64,000 nucleotides of DNA, taken from contig NZ_KK211168.1 in the NCBI RefSeq assembly GCF_000620705.1, forward strand, positions 247,462 to 311,461. Direction: 5' to 3'. The stretch is from Nocardioides sp. URHA0020 (GTDB lineage Bacteria; Actinomycetota; Actinomycetes; Propionibacteriales; Nocardioidaceae). A program made the translations under genes and the position numbers. Below the pieces are notes generated by a model that saw only the letters and a list, made by a program, of their open reading frames with translations, was not told the DNA's origin and did not search any database. Position 1 is the first letter of the stretch. The number at the start of each line of letters is the position of its first letter. Positions 46,599-55,464 of the stretch are shown in pieces.

Positions 46599-48149
46599 GT
46601 GCTGGTCCGGATTCTCGCGGCCGTCGCGTGCGGCGTCGGGCTGGCCCTGGCGTTCGAACCGGTGGCCCAGCCTGTCGTCATCCCCTTCGCGGTGGCCGGG
46701 TTCGTGCTCTGCACCCGGGGACTCACGCTGCGGTGGGCCTGGTTGCCGGGCCTCGCCTTCGGCCTGGGCTTCGAGCTCGTGCTGCTCTTCTGGATGCGTG
46801 CCGTCGGACCCGACGCCTGGATCGGTCTCTCGATCTGGCAGTCGACCTACTTCGCCGTCCTCGGCGTGGCCGTCGCGGCGCTCCAGCGTCACCGCCTGTG
46901 GCCGCTGTGGGTCGCGACCGCGTGGGTGAGCGCCGAGATGTGGTTCAGCACCTGGCCCTTCAGCGGCATGCCGTGGGGTCGCCTGGCCTTCGCGGTGGCC
47001 GACACCCCGCTCGCGGACGCACTGCCGTGGGTCGGCACCATCGGGGTCAGCCTGGTGCTGGCGCTGAGCGGCTCGCTGCTCGCCTGGGTCGTCGTCTCCG
47101 AGGGTCGCGAGCGCGGCGTCGCCGGTGGCGTCCTCGCCGGGCTGGTCCTGCTGTCGCTGGTGCCGTTGGTCGCGCCCTGGCAGCCGGACACCGACGGCCA
47201 GGCGACGGTGGCGGTCGTCCAGGGCGACGTGCCCGGCAACGGCGACGACATCCTCTACGACTACCGCCAGGTGACCCAGAACCAGGTCGACGTGACCGTG
47301 CGGCTGGCCGACGACGTCGCCAACGGTCGCGAGCCGCGTCCCGACTTCGTGGTGTGGCCGGAGAACTCGACCGCGGTCGACCCCTTCCGCGACCAGCAGA
47401 CCCACGCGGGCATCCTCACCGCCAGCCAGGCCATCGGCGTGCCGATCCTGGTGGGGGCGATCGTCGACGCCGGGCCCCGGCACGTGCTCAACCAGGGCAT
47501 CGTGTGGGACCCGGTGACCGGCGCGGGGGACCGCTACACCAAGCACCACCCCGTGGTGTTCGGCGAGTACATCCCCTTCCGCGACTACCTGGACGACCTC
47601 CAGATCGGCCGGCTCACCATGGTCGGCCGCGACATGGTCGCCGGCACCCGCCTGGAGCCGCTCTCGATCGGCGACGTCGAGGTGGCCGACTCCATCTGCT
47701 TCGACGTGGCGTACGACGACGGCATCTACGGCCAGGTCCGCAACGGGGCGCAGCTGCTGACCGTGCAGACCAGCAACGCGACCTTCATCCACACCGACCA
47801 GATCGACCAGCAGTTCGCGATCACCCGGCTCCGCGCCATCGAGACCGGCCGCTGGCTCGCCGTCGCCTCGACCAACGGCGTCTCCGGCATCATCTCTCCC
47901 GACGGCCAGGTCGTCGCCCGGGCCGACCCCCGCACCCAGGCGGCCCTGGTCGAGAGGGTCGGCCTGGACACCGCGATCACGCCGGCCGTGCGGATCGGCG
48001 CCTGGTCCGGACGGTTGTGCCTGCTCCTGACGATTCTCGGCCTGGCACTGGCGCTGTTCCCGTATGGTCTGACCCGCGCCCGGCAGCAGGCCGGGGACGC
48101 AACGGTCCCGTCCGGCCTCGCCGGCGCCCACGGGAGCAGCAGCGAATGA
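46599..48149 (+). CDS. lnt: Apolipoprotein N-acyltransferase Lnt
   Basis: 516 aa from the GTG at 46599. About six N-terminal membrane helices (residues 1-195) are followed by a nitrilase-like domain with DFVVWPENSTAV (catalytic Glu), RYTKHHPVVFGEYIPFRD (Lys) and VADSICFDVAYDDGIYG (Cys). It adds the third acyl chain to lipoproteins. In Mycobacterium, Lnt and Ppm1 can be one fused protein; here they are separate genes 13 bp apart. The longer start at 46497 is the alternative. Confidence 0.92.
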   Translation: MLVRILAAVACGVGLALAFEPVAQPVVIPFAVAGFVLCTRGLTLRWAWLPGLAFGLGFELVLLFWMRAVGPDAWIGLSIWQSTYFAVLGVAVAALQRHRLWPLWVATAWVSAEMWFSTWPFSGMPWGRLAFAVADTPLADALPWVGTIGVSLVLALSGSLLAWVVVSEGRERGVAGGVLAGLVLLSLVPLVAPWQPDTDGQATVAVVQGDVPGNGDDILYDYRQVTQNQVDVTVRLADDVANGREPRPDFVVWPENSTAVDPFRDQQTHAGILTASQAIGVPILVGAIVDAGPRHVLNQGIVWDPVTGAGDRYTKHHPVVFGEYIPFRDYLDDLQIGRLTMVGRDMVAGTRLEPLSIGDVEVADSICFDVAYDDGIYGQVRNGAQLLTVQTSNATFIHTDQIDQQFAITRLRAIETGRWLAVASTNGVSGIISPDGQVVARADPRTQAALVERVGLDTAITPAVRIGAWSGRLCLLLTILGLALALFPYGLTRARQQAGDATVPSGLAGAHGSSSE

Positions 48150-48162
48150 GCAGGCGGCAGCG

Positions 48163-48951
48163 GTGAACGAGGCAGCACGGCCCCACGTGGACGGCCTGGG
48201 CCGGATCGTCGTGGTGCTCCCGACGTACAACGAGGTCGACAACCTCGCCTGGATCGTCGGACGGCTGCGCGCCGCGCAGCCGGGCATCGACATCCTGGTG
48301 GTCGACGACGGCTCACCCGACGGCACCGGCGCGGTCGCCGACGAGCTGGCCGCGGCCGATCCCGCCGTGCGGGTCGTGCACCGCACGGTCAAGGCCGGCC
48401 TCGGGGCGGCGTACAAGCACGGCTTCCGGGTCGCGCTGGACGCCGGCTACGACGTGATCGGGGAGATGGACGCCGACGGCTCCCACCAGCCCGAGCAGCT
48501 CGGGGCGCTCCTCGACGCGCTGCGCGACGGGGCGGACCTGGTGATCGGCTCGCGCTGGGTCCCGGGCGGCTCGGTCGTCAACTGGCCGCTGCGGCGCGAG
48601 CTGCTGTCCCGCGGCGGCAACCTCTACGTGCGGCTGCTCCTGGGCGTGAAGGTGCGCGATGCCACGGCCGGCTTCCGGCTCTTCCGCCGGACCACCTTGG
48701 AGAAGATCCACCTCGAGTCGGTCGAGTCCACCGGCTACGTGTTCCAGACCGATATGGTCACCCGCACCCTCGCCGCGGGGCTCACCGTGCGGGAGGTGCC
48801 GATCGAGTTCGTCGAGCGGGTCCGCGGCGACTCCAAGATGAGCGGCTCCGTGGCGACCGAGTCGCTCAAGCTGGTCACGGTCTGGGGCCTCCGGCAGCGT
48901 GCCGAGCAGGTACGCCGCTCGCTGCGTCGCACCGGGGGAGCGGGGCGGTGA
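48163..48951 (+). CDS. ppm1: Polyprenol monophosphomannose synthase Ppm1
   Basis: 262 aa GT2 glycosyltransferase. VVLPTYNEVDNLAW, VDDGSPDGTGAVAD, DADGSHQPEQLGAL and GSRWVPGGSVVNWPLRRELLSRGGN are the GT-A motifs in order. It makes polyprenyl-phosphate-mannose from GDP-mannose for lipoglycans and protein mannosylation. The last 4 bases overlap fxsA. Confidence 0.94.
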   Translation: MNEAARPHVDGLGRIVVVLPTYNEVDNLAWIVGRLRAAQPGIDILVVDDGSPDGTGAVADELAAADPAVRVVHRTVKAGLGAAYKHGFRVALDAGYDVIGEMDADGSHQPEQLGALLDALRDGADLVIGSRWVPGGSVVNWPLRRELLSRGGNLYVRLLLGVKVRDATAGFRLFRRTTLEKIHLESVESTGYVFQTDMVTRTLAAGLTVREVPIEFVERVRGDSKMSGSVATESLKLVTVWGLRQRAEQVRRSLRRTGGAGR

Positions 48952-49415
48952 GCCGACGACGGCGGTCGGTGCAGGCGGCGCTCTTCGTCGCCTTCGTCGT
49001 GGTGCCGCTGCTCGAGATCTACCTGCTCGTCCAGGTCGGCCAGGTGATCGGTGCCGGCTGGACGATCGCGCTGCTGCTGCTCGACGCGGTCCTGGGCACC
49101 TGGCTGATCAAGCACGAGGGCGCCCGCGCCTGGCGCGCGCTCCGCGAGGCGCTCGAGAGCGGCCGGATGCCGGCCACCGAGATCGCCGACGGCGCGCTCA
49201 TCCTGGTCGGCGGCACCCTGATGCTGGCGCCGGGATTCATCACCGACGCGTTCGGCGTCCTGCTGATCATGCCCTTCACCCGGCCGGTCTTCCGACGCCT
49301 GCTCGCCGCCACCGTGGCCCGGCGGCTGCTGCCGGGGGTCCTGGACGTACGACGCCCCGGACCCGGACCCGCTGAGGGGCCCGTCGTCCGGGGCGAGGTC
49401 ATCGACGACGAGTAG
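48948..49415 (+). CDS. FxsA family membrane protein
   Basis: 155 aa. RSVQAALFVAFVVVPLLEIYLLVQVGQVIGAGWTIALLLLDAVLGTWLIKHEGARAW is the FxsA signature region with two helices, and ILVGGTLMLAPGFITDAFGVLLIMPFTRP follows. In E. coli FxsA affects exclusion of phage T7; the actinobacterial role is unknown. GTG start overlapping ppm1; convergent with rbpA after 17 bp, as in mycobacteria. Confidence 0.9.
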   Translation: MSRRRRSVQAALFVAFVVVPLLEIYLLVQVGQVIGAGWTIALLLLDAVLGTWLIKHEGARAWRALREALESGRMPATEIADGALILVGGTLMLAPGFITDAFGVLLIMPFTRPVFRRLLAATVARRLLPGVLDVRRPGPGPAEGPVVRGEVIDDE

Positions 49416-49432
49416 CCGCCGAGGGCGTCAGG

Positions 49433-49816
49433 TCAGGAGACCTTCCGCTTCTTCTGGTTCGCGCGGTGCAGGTGAGCCGGCCCGATCTCACCACCCCGGA
49501 GCAGCTCGAGCCGCTCCTTGAGGATGTCCTCGAGCTCCTTCTCGGAGCGACGCTCCAGCAGCATGTCCCAGTGGGTGCGGGCCGGCTTCTCGGCCTTCAC
49601 CTCGGGCAGGATGCCGGAGACGTTCATCGCCTCAGCCCCGCAGCGCGGGCACTCCCAGACCGCTGGGACGTCGGCCTCGACCGACATCGTGATCTCGAAC
49701 TCGTGCCCCTGGGCACAGCGGAACCCGACTTGCTGACGAGCAGCGAACTCGATGCCGCGCTCGTCCTCGAAGCTCTGGCCCCCGAGCCGCGCTCCACGCA
49801 GTGTGCGCTCTGCCAT
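49433..49816 (-). CDS. rbpA: RNA polymerase-binding protein RbpA
   Basis: 127 aa. The N-terminal tail (RTLRGARLGGQSFEDERGI) and zinc-ribbon-like core (FRCAQGHEFE, WECPRCGAEAM) are followed by the basic linker and the C-terminal sigma-interaction domain (KPARTHWDMLLERRSEKELEDILKERLELLR). It binds RNA polymerase and the housekeeping sigma factor and stabilises open complexes. A GGGAGG ribosome site precedes the ATG. A 109-nt leader follows a SigR-type promoter. Confidence 0.96.
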   Translation of the reverse strand: MAERTLRGARLGGQSFEDERGIEFAARQQVGFRCAQGHEFEITMSVEADVPAVWECPRCGAEAMNVSGILPEVKAEKPARTHWDMLLERRSEKELEDILKERLELLRGGEIGPAHLHRANQKKRKVS

Positions 49817-49931
49817 GAGCCACCTCCCGAATCTTTGTCCCCCGAATGTGCCTGACCGAGACCGCCTGCCGGCGCCGTCGGCGCGGGCTTCGGAGTGGAT
49901 CTACCCAACTCGTTGAGGTCTCAATCCGTTC

Positions 49932-49957
49932 AACGGTAGAGCGCGGAGCAAGATTCC
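49932..49957 (-). promoter_or_regulatory. SigR-type promoter of rbpA
   Basis: On the minus strand GGAAT (49957-49953) and GTT (49934-49932) are separated by exactly 18 nt, the consensus for the thiol-stress sigma factor SigR/SigH. The Streptomyces rbpA gene is a known SigR target, so the match is unlikely to be chance. Confidence 0.75.
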
Positions 49958-49994
49958 GGGAATCGGGCCCTATGACCCCACTCACAGGAAGTTC

Positions 49995-51362
49995 TCAGAC
50001 CACCGCCGGAAGCGGGTTGCCGGCCTCCTCGATGCCGCGACGCGGGTCGACCCGCGAGAGCAGGATGATACCGAGCACGAAGAGCACCATCAGCGCGAGC
50101 AGCGCCGGGCGGTACGAGTCGGTCCACTGGTGCACGAGGCCGAAGATCAGGGTCCCGATCCAGCTCGTTCCGCGCTCGCAGGCCTGGTAGAGCGAGAAGT
50201 ACTCGGCCTCGCGGCCGCGGGGGATGAGCTGGCTGTAGAAGGAGCGCGACAGCGCCTGGGTGCCACCGAGCACGACGCCGATCCCGACGGCCAGCAGCAG
50301 GAAGAGCGGGAGGTTGCCGTCGGGGACGAGCCACCCCGCCACGACGACGGCCAACCAGACGAACAGCCCGTAGAGGATGACTCGGTAGGCGCCGGTGCGG
50401 GCCGCGATCCGCCCGAACCCGAGAGCACCCGCGATGCCGACGAACTGCACGACCAGGAAGGCCATCAGCACGGTGCTCTTCTCGAAGCCCAGCTCCTTCT
50501 CGCCGTACACCGAGGCGGCGTAGATCACGGTCTGGATGCCGTCGTTGTAGAAGAGGTAGGCGAGCAAGAAGGTCATCGTGACCCGGTAGTTGCCCAGGTC
50601 CTTGAGCGTGTGCCAGAGCTGACCGAAGCTGGCCTGGACCAGGCCACCGGACTCGGCGACGGGGTTGACGGGGGGCCGCGAGCGGATGCCGCGGACCGGG
50701 ATGATCGTGAAGACCGCCCACCAGATGCCTGCGGTGAGCAGGCTGATCCGCACCGCGAGCTCGGTGTTGTCGCTCATCACCGTGAGCAGCACGAAGTTGA
50801 CCGCCAGCAGCAGGCCGCCGCCCAGGTAGCCGAGCGCCCATCCCTTGGAGGAGACCGTGTCGCGCTCGTCGGGGTCGGCGATCTCGACCAGGATCGAGTC
50901 GTACACGACCAGGCTCGCGCCCAGGAACAGCGTCGCGAGCACGAGCAGGACGGCGCCGAGCTGCCAGTTCGAGCCGGCGACCAGGAACATCGCCGCCGCC
51001 ATCGCGCTGCCGGCCCAGGCGAACCCGCCGAGCAGCTTGGGCTTGCTGGAGCTGCGGTCGGCGACCGCGCCCACGATCGGCAGCACGATCGCGGACAGGA
51101 TGGTGGCGGCCGTGACGAGGTAGAAGACCAGCGAGCCGGCCGACACGTCCAGCCCGAGCACGTGCAGGTCGGTCGTGCACTTGAGGTGCTTGTCCTCGTC
51201 GGTGACGTAGCCGCACGCGGCCTTCTCGGCGACCGAGGTGAGGTACGGCGCGAACAGCACCGCGGCCGTGGTCGTGACGAAGGCGCTGTTGGCCCAGTCG
51301 TACCAGTACCAGGCCTTCTGCTCCCGCGTGCGGCTCTGCGGGTCGAGGTCGGCTGCGGTCAT
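49995..51362 (-). CDS. MFS transporter (UMF1/Atg22-like)
   Basis: 455 aa with about 12 membrane helices. EQKAWYWYDWANSAFVTTTAAVLFAPY is the UMF1-family opening, LPIVGAVADRSSSKPKLLGGF is the loop 2-3 signature, and IQTVIYAASVYGEKELGF and GGTQALSRSFYSQLIPRGREAEYFSLY follow. The external loop after helix 1 contains two Cys (ACGYV...LKCTT). The substrate is unknown; related proteins export amino acids from vacuoles in yeast. ATG overlaps the glycerophosphodiesterase stop (ATGA). Confidence 0.9.
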   Translation of the reverse strand: MTAADLDPQSRTREQKAWYWYDWANSAFVTTTAAVLFAPYLTSVAEKAACGYVTDEDKHLKCTTDLHVLGLDVSAGSLVFYLVTAATILSAIVLPIVGAVADRSSSKPKLLGGFAWAGSAMAAAMFLVAGSNWQLGAVLLVLATLFLGASLVVYDSILVEIADPDERDTVSSKGWALGYLGGGLLLAVNFVLLTVMSDNTELAVRISLLTAGIWWAVFTIIPVRGIRSRPPVNPVAESGGLVQASFGQLWHTLKDLGNYRVTMTFLLAYLFYNDGIQTVIYAASVYGEKELGFEKSTVLMAFLVVQFVGIAGALGFGRIAARTGAYRVILYGLFVWLAVVVAGWLVPDGNLPLFLLLAVGIGVVLGGTQALSRSFYSQLIPRGREAEYFSLYQACERGTSWIGTLIFGLVHQWTDSYRPALLALMVLFVLGIILLSRVDPRRGIEEAGNPLPAVV

Positions 51363-52183
51363 GACGGTTCCCTCCACTGGCCCCGTTCGACGAGGACGGC
51401 CCTGAGTATGTCGGTGCGGTCGGTGAAGAGTCCGTCGACGCCCCGGTCGAGCAGCGTGCGCATCTCGTCGGCGTCGTCGATGGTCCAGACATGCAGGTGC
51501 CGGCCGGCTGCGTGCGCGCGTCGCACGAGCCGGCGGGAGGCGACCAGGAGCCGTCCGCGCCGGTGGGGGACCTGCAGCGCCACCCCGCCCCGACCGGCGA
51601 GCCAGCCAGCCAGCCGGGCGCTCGGGACGAGCAGGAACACGGCGATCTGGGCCGGCGTGGCGCTCGTCGGGACCCGGTCCTGGGTGAGCTCGCGGAAGCG
51701 CGCCGTACGGCGCCGCGAGAACGACCCGACCAGCACCCGGTCCCACGCCTCGCGGGCCGCGACGAAGTCGGCCAGGGCAGCGACGGCGCCGTCGGACTTG
51801 AGGTCGATGTTGAACCTGGCGTCGGGGAAGCAGTCGAAGAGCTCGGCCAGCGTGGGCACGGGCTCTCGCCCACCGACGAGTGCTTCGCGGACCTGGCTCA
51901 GGGTCAGCTCGGCGATCTCGCCGCGCACGTCGGTGACCCGGTCGAGCACCGCGTCGTGGAACGCGAGCAGCACGCCGTCGCGCGTCACGTGGACGTCGGT
52001 CTCGAGGTAGCCGTAGCCGAGCGCGACGGCGTGGCGGAAGGCGGCGAGCGTGTTCTCCAGGCCCTCGATCTCGGGGTGGTAGGCGCCGCCACGGTGGGCG
52101 AACGCGAGCACCGAGCCCGGCCTCTCGAGCACCCGGTCGAGGTAGGCGAACCCGGTCCGCGGGGTGGTCACCGGCGCCGTCAC
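51359..52183 (-). CDS. Glycerophosphodiester phosphodiesterase
   Basis: 274 aa TIM barrel. AFAHRGGAYHPEIEGLENTLAAFRHAVALGYGYLETDVHVTRDGVLLAFHD contains the HRG, ENT, ETDV and HD active-site pieces of GDPD. It releases glycerol-3-phosphate and an alcohol from lipid-derived diesters; no signal peptide is apparent, so it is probably cytosolic. It is the first gene of a two-gene operon with the MFS transporter. Confidence 0.92.
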   Translation of the reverse strand: MTAPVTTPRTGFAYLDRVLERPGSVLAFAHRGGAYHPEIEGLENTLAAFRHAVALGYGYLETDVHVTRDGVLLAFHDAVLDRVTDVRGEIAELTLSQVREALVGGREPVPTLAELFDCFPDARFNIDLKSDGAVAALADFVAAREAWDRVLVGSFSRRRTARFRELTQDRVPTSATPAQIAVFLLVPSARLAGWLAGRGGVALQVPHRRGRLLVASRRLVRRAHAAGRHLHVWTIDDADEMRTLLDRGVDGLFTDRTDILRAVLVERGQWREPS

Positions 52184-52237
52184 GACGAGCAGTATGGCTG
52201 ACCGGCGAGCGTCCGTGCGCGCTCACCGCCGGAGCGG

Positions 52238-52243
52238 TAGCGT
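52238..52243 (+). promoter_or_regulatory. -10 box TAGCGT of the zinc-ribbon gene
   Basis: TAGCGT is 6 nt before the ATG at 52250. Confidence 0.5.
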
Positions 52244-52249
52244 CGAGCC

Positions 52250-52522
52250 ATGGAGACCTTGACCTGCCCCCGATGCGGCGCGGAGCTGCAGACTCGCTCC
52301 ATCAGCTCCTCCCTCGGCGAAGCCGCGGTCAGCTCGTGCCCCGACGGGCACGGCGTGTTCCTGGCCCGGCCGGACCTCGGTGCCCTGATCGAGGCCGAGA
52401 GCGACTGGCACGCCCACGCCGGACAGCACACGGCGCCGATGCCGCGGATCACCCCCGACATGACGGCCCCGCCCGTCACCAAGCTGCCTGCCCGGGCCTG
52501 GGTGGAGACCCTCTTCGACTGA
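52250..52522 (+). CDS. Small zinc-ribbon (TFIIB-type zinc finger) protein
   Basis: 90 aa. CPRCGAELQ near the start and SSCPDGHGVFLARPDLGALIEAE match the short zf-TFIIB-like family (CxxC ... CxxGHGxxL). The remaining part is Pro/Thr-rich and ends in ARAWVETLFD. Probably a metal-binding helper protein; the function is unknown. Convergent with the XRE-MurA gene. Confidence 0.8.
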   Translation: METLTCPRCGAELQTRSISSSLGEAAVSSCPDGHGVFLARPDLGALIEAESDWHAHAGQHTAPMPRITPDMTAPPVTKLPARAWVETLFD

Positions 52523-52551
52523 GTCTCCCCGAGGCGGGCGAGCCGGCTCGG

Positions 52552-54078
52552 CTAGATGTCGCGGAAGGTCTCGATGCTGGCGCCCAGCTGGTTGAGCCGC
52601 TCGGCCAGGTCCTCGTAGCCACGGTGGATGACGTACGTCGAGCGCAGCACCGAGGTGCCCTTCGAGGCGAGCATCGCCAGCAGGATCACCACGGCCGGGC
52701 GCAGCGCCGGCGGGCAGACCAGCTCGGTGCCGCTGAAGCTCGTCGGCCCCTCGATCATCACCCGGTGCGGGTCGAGCAGCTTGACCTTCGCGCCCAGCTT
52801 GTTCAGGTCGGTCAGGTAGATCGCGCGGTTCTCGTAGACCCAGTCGTGCAGCAGGGTCTGCCCCTCGGCCACGGCGGCGATGACCGCGAAGAACGGCAGG
52901 TTGTCGATGTTCAGGCCGGGGAAGGGCATCGGGTGGATCTTGTCGAGCGGCGCGTGCAGCTCGGAGGGCTTGGTGGTGATGTCGACGAGGCGGGTGTGGC
53001 CGTTGAGCGCGACGTACTCCTCGGAGCGGTCGTACTGCAGGCCCATCTCCTCGAGCAGCGCGAGCTCGATCTCCATGAACTCGATCGGCACCCGGCGGAT
53101 GGTGATCTCCGACTTGGTCACGATCGCGGCGGCGACCAGCGACATCGCCTCGATCGGGTCCTCGCTCGGCGCGTAGTCGACGTCGACGTCGATGTCGGCC
53201 AGCCCCGTGACGGACAGCGTCGTGGTGCCGATGCCCTCGACCGTGACGCCGAGGCGCTGCAGGTAGAAGCACAGGTCCTGGACCATGTAGTTGGAGGACG
53301 CGTTGCGGATCACCGTGACGCCGGGGTGCAGCGCGGCGGCCATCAGGGCGTTCTCGGTGACGGTGTCGCCGCGCTCGGTGAGCACGATCGGCCGCACGGG
53401 CTCGATCGCCCGGTTGACCTGGGCGTGGTAGCTGCCGTCGGTCGCCTTGACCTCGAGGCCGAAGGGGCGCAGCGCGGCCATGTGCGGCTCCACGGTGCGG
53501 GTGCCGAGGTCGCAGCCGCCGGCGTACGGCAGCTCGAAGGTGTCGACACGGTGCAGCAGCGGCCCGAGGAACATGATGATGGAGCGGGTACGACGCGCCG
53601 CGGTCTCGTCGATGTCGGTCAGGTCCAGCTCGCGCGGCGGGACGATCTCGAGGTCGTTGTCGTCGTTGAGCCAGCGGGTCTGGACGCCCAGGCTGTTGAG
53701 GACCTCGAGCAGCCGGTTGACCTCCTCGATCCGGGCGACCTTGCGCAGCGTGGTGCGGCCGCGGTTGAGCAGGGAGGCGCACAGCAGCGCGACGCCGGCG
53801 TTCTTGGACGTCTTGACGTCGATCTCACCGGAGAGCGTGGTCGGCCCGGTGACGCGCAGGTGCGTGGGACCGGCGCCGACGGCCACGATCTCGGAGTCGA
53901 GGGCCGCGCCGATGCGGGCCAGCATCTCGAGGGACATGTTCTGGTGTCCCTTCTCGATCCGGTTGACCGCACTCTGGCTGGTGCCGAGCAGGTCGGCGAG
54001 CTGGTGCTGGGTCAGGCCGCGGTGCTTGCGGGCGTCGCGGATGAGGTTGCCGATCCGGTTCTTGTAGCTCTCACTCAT
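52552..54078 (-). CDS. XRE helix-turn-helix fused to UDP-GlcNAc 1-carboxyvinyltransferase (MurA-like)
   Basis: 508 aa from the ATG at 54078 (a GTG 9 nt upstream is in frame). Residues 1-62 form an XRE DNA-binding domain (HRGLTQHQLADLLGTSQSAVNRIEKGHQNMS). Residues 70-505 form the two-lobed enolpyruvyl transferase with the MurA residues Lys92-Asn93 (TSKNAGVALL), catalytic Cys189 and Arg194 in YAGGCDLGTRTVEPH. MurA transfers enolpyruvate from PEP to UDP-GlcNAc at the first committed step of peptidoglycan synthesis. The fusion implies direct DNA binding or autoregulation. The -10 box and operator-like repeats lie upstream. Confidence 0.9.
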   Translation of the reverse strand: MSESYKNRIGNLIRDARKHRGLTQHQLADLLGTSQSAVNRIEKGHQNMSLEMLARIGAALDSEIVAVGAGPTHLRVTGPTTLSGEIDVKTSKNAGVALLCASLLNRGRTTLRKVARIEEVNRLLEVLNSLGVQTRWLNDDNDLEIVPPRELDLTDIDETAARRTRSIIMFLGPLLHRVDTFELPYAGGCDLGTRTVEPHMAALRPFGLEVKATDGSYHAQVNRAIEPVRPIVLTERGDTVTENALMAAALHPGVTVIRNASSNYMVQDLCFYLQRLGVTVEGIGTTTLSVTGLADIDVDVDYAPSEDPIEAMSLVAAAIVTKSEITIRRVPIEFMEIELALLEEMGLQYDRSEEYVALNGHTRLVDITTKPSELHAPLDKIHPMPFPGLNIDNLPFFAVIAAVAEGQTLLHDWVYENRAIYLTDLNKLGAKVKLLDPHRVMIEGPTSFSGTELVCPPALRPAVVILLAMLASKGTSVLRSTYVIHRGYEDLAERLNQLGASIETFRDI

Positions 54079-54085
54079 GCCGTCC

Positions 54086-54091
54086 ACGGTA
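54086..54091 (-). promoter_or_regulatory. -10 box TACCGT of the XRE-murA fusion
   Basis: TACCGT is 7 nt before the ATG at 54078 and overlaps the end of the first direct repeat, so binding there would affect transcription. Confidence 0.5.
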
Positions 54092-54118
54092 ACTCACATA
54101 TGAGATAAGGCAACTCAC
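54091..54118. promoter_or_regulatory. Operator-like direct repeats upstream of the XRE-murA fusion
   Basis: AACTCAC occurs at 54091-54097 and 54112-54118, 21 bp (two helical turns) apart. The first also forms the inverted pair CTCA-N4-TGAG (54093-54104). The pair spans the -35 to -10 region on the minus strand. Confidence 0.5.
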
Positions 54119-54224
54119 GACGCTGGCCCGGGGTGTCGTGGCGGTGTCGCGGGGGAGCGCGGCCCTCACCGGGTGGGCGGCAGGCGTGCGACGACGATCC
54201 ACGCTACCCGAGACGTCCCGAGGG

Positions 54225-54635
54225 TCAGTCGCGGCGGCCCGACGCATAGAGCCCGACCCCGAGGAGCAGCGCGATGCCGGTGACCAGCTCGATGACGAAG
54301 ACCGCGGTCTCGTCGTCGAGGAAGACCGCGAAGAGCACGAGCAGGATGCCGCTCAGCCCGACCACCGCGAGCGAGGGCGTCTTGGGCAGCGTGGAGTTCA
54401 GCGCCATCGCGGCGAGCACGATGATCGTGCCGATGATGCCGTCGCGGTAGCCGGCCCACATGCCGTCCGCCTCGGTGCCGTACAGCAGCCAGCTCGCGAG
54501 GATCAGGGTGATGCCGGAGACGAGGATGAGCAGCCAGCCGAGAGGAGCCATCACCGGCACCGGGCCGGACACGATCGGGGCTCCGGTGTGGAGCTCAGGG
54601 GTGCCGGGGGCGGTGCGTCGCTCGGGAGTCGCCAT
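54225..54635 (-). CDS. Small integral membrane protein (SPW-repeat-like)
   Basis: 136 aa with four membrane helices: LGWLLILVSGITLILASWLLYG, then IIGTIIVLAAMALNS, LAVVGLSGILLVLFAVFL and AVFVIELVTGIALLLGVGLY. The pair of helical hairpins with a Trp at the start of the first resembles SPW-repeat proteins. No enzymatic motif; the function is unknown. Confidence 0.7.
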   Translation of the reverse strand: MATPERRTAPGTPELHTGAPIVSGPVPVMAPLGWLLILVSGITLILASWLLYGTEADGMWAGYRDGIIGTIIVLAAMALNSTLPKTPSLAVVGLSGILLVLFAVFLDDETAVFVIELVTGIALLLGVGLYASGRRD

Positions 54636-54673
54636 GGCGCCCAGACTAGAGCACGGCGACCTCGGAGCGGACG

Positions 54674-54808
54674 TCAGGCGGCGGCCCGAACGGGCACGCA
54701 GTCACACGAGTCTCCACACGCAAGGTAGGTGTGGAGGGCATGGCCGCAGTGCTGGCACGGCATGTCGTGCGACAGATGCACGTCGTTGCTCTGCACGGTG
54801 TCCCACAT
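54674..54808 (-). CDS. Small Cys-rich protein (44 aa), putative metal-binding
   Basis: 44 aa, starting MWDTVQSNDVHLSH and ending in VRAAA. Five cysteines and six histidines include CQHCGH and ACGDSCDC, enough for one or two metal sites. GGAGGAG lies 7 nt before the ATG, a much better ribosome site than most neighbours have. It is too short for ordinary gene calls. Coding status is supported by the ribosome site and motif density; the function is unknown. A non-coding stretch of about 180 bp precedes it, divergent from the AraC gene. Confidence 0.7.
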   Translation of the reverse strand: MWDTVQSNDVHLSHDMPCQHCGHALHTYLACGDSCDCVPVRAAA

Positions 54809-54991
54809 GGCGCTATCTCCTCCCACGGTGTCGACAGTCGCCCCCCAGAGGCGCCGGGCGGGTGCCCGGTCATCTTCAACGTGTCACGAAGATCGGCAGC
54901 AGATACGTCGTCTAGAGGATTCCACCCGCAACTGACCCGTTGTGACGGCGTCCGTAGCCCGTTCGGGCCAGGCCCGGTGTGCCACGATGCG

Positions 54992-55459
<468 letters not shown>

Positions 55460-55464
55460 GCGGC

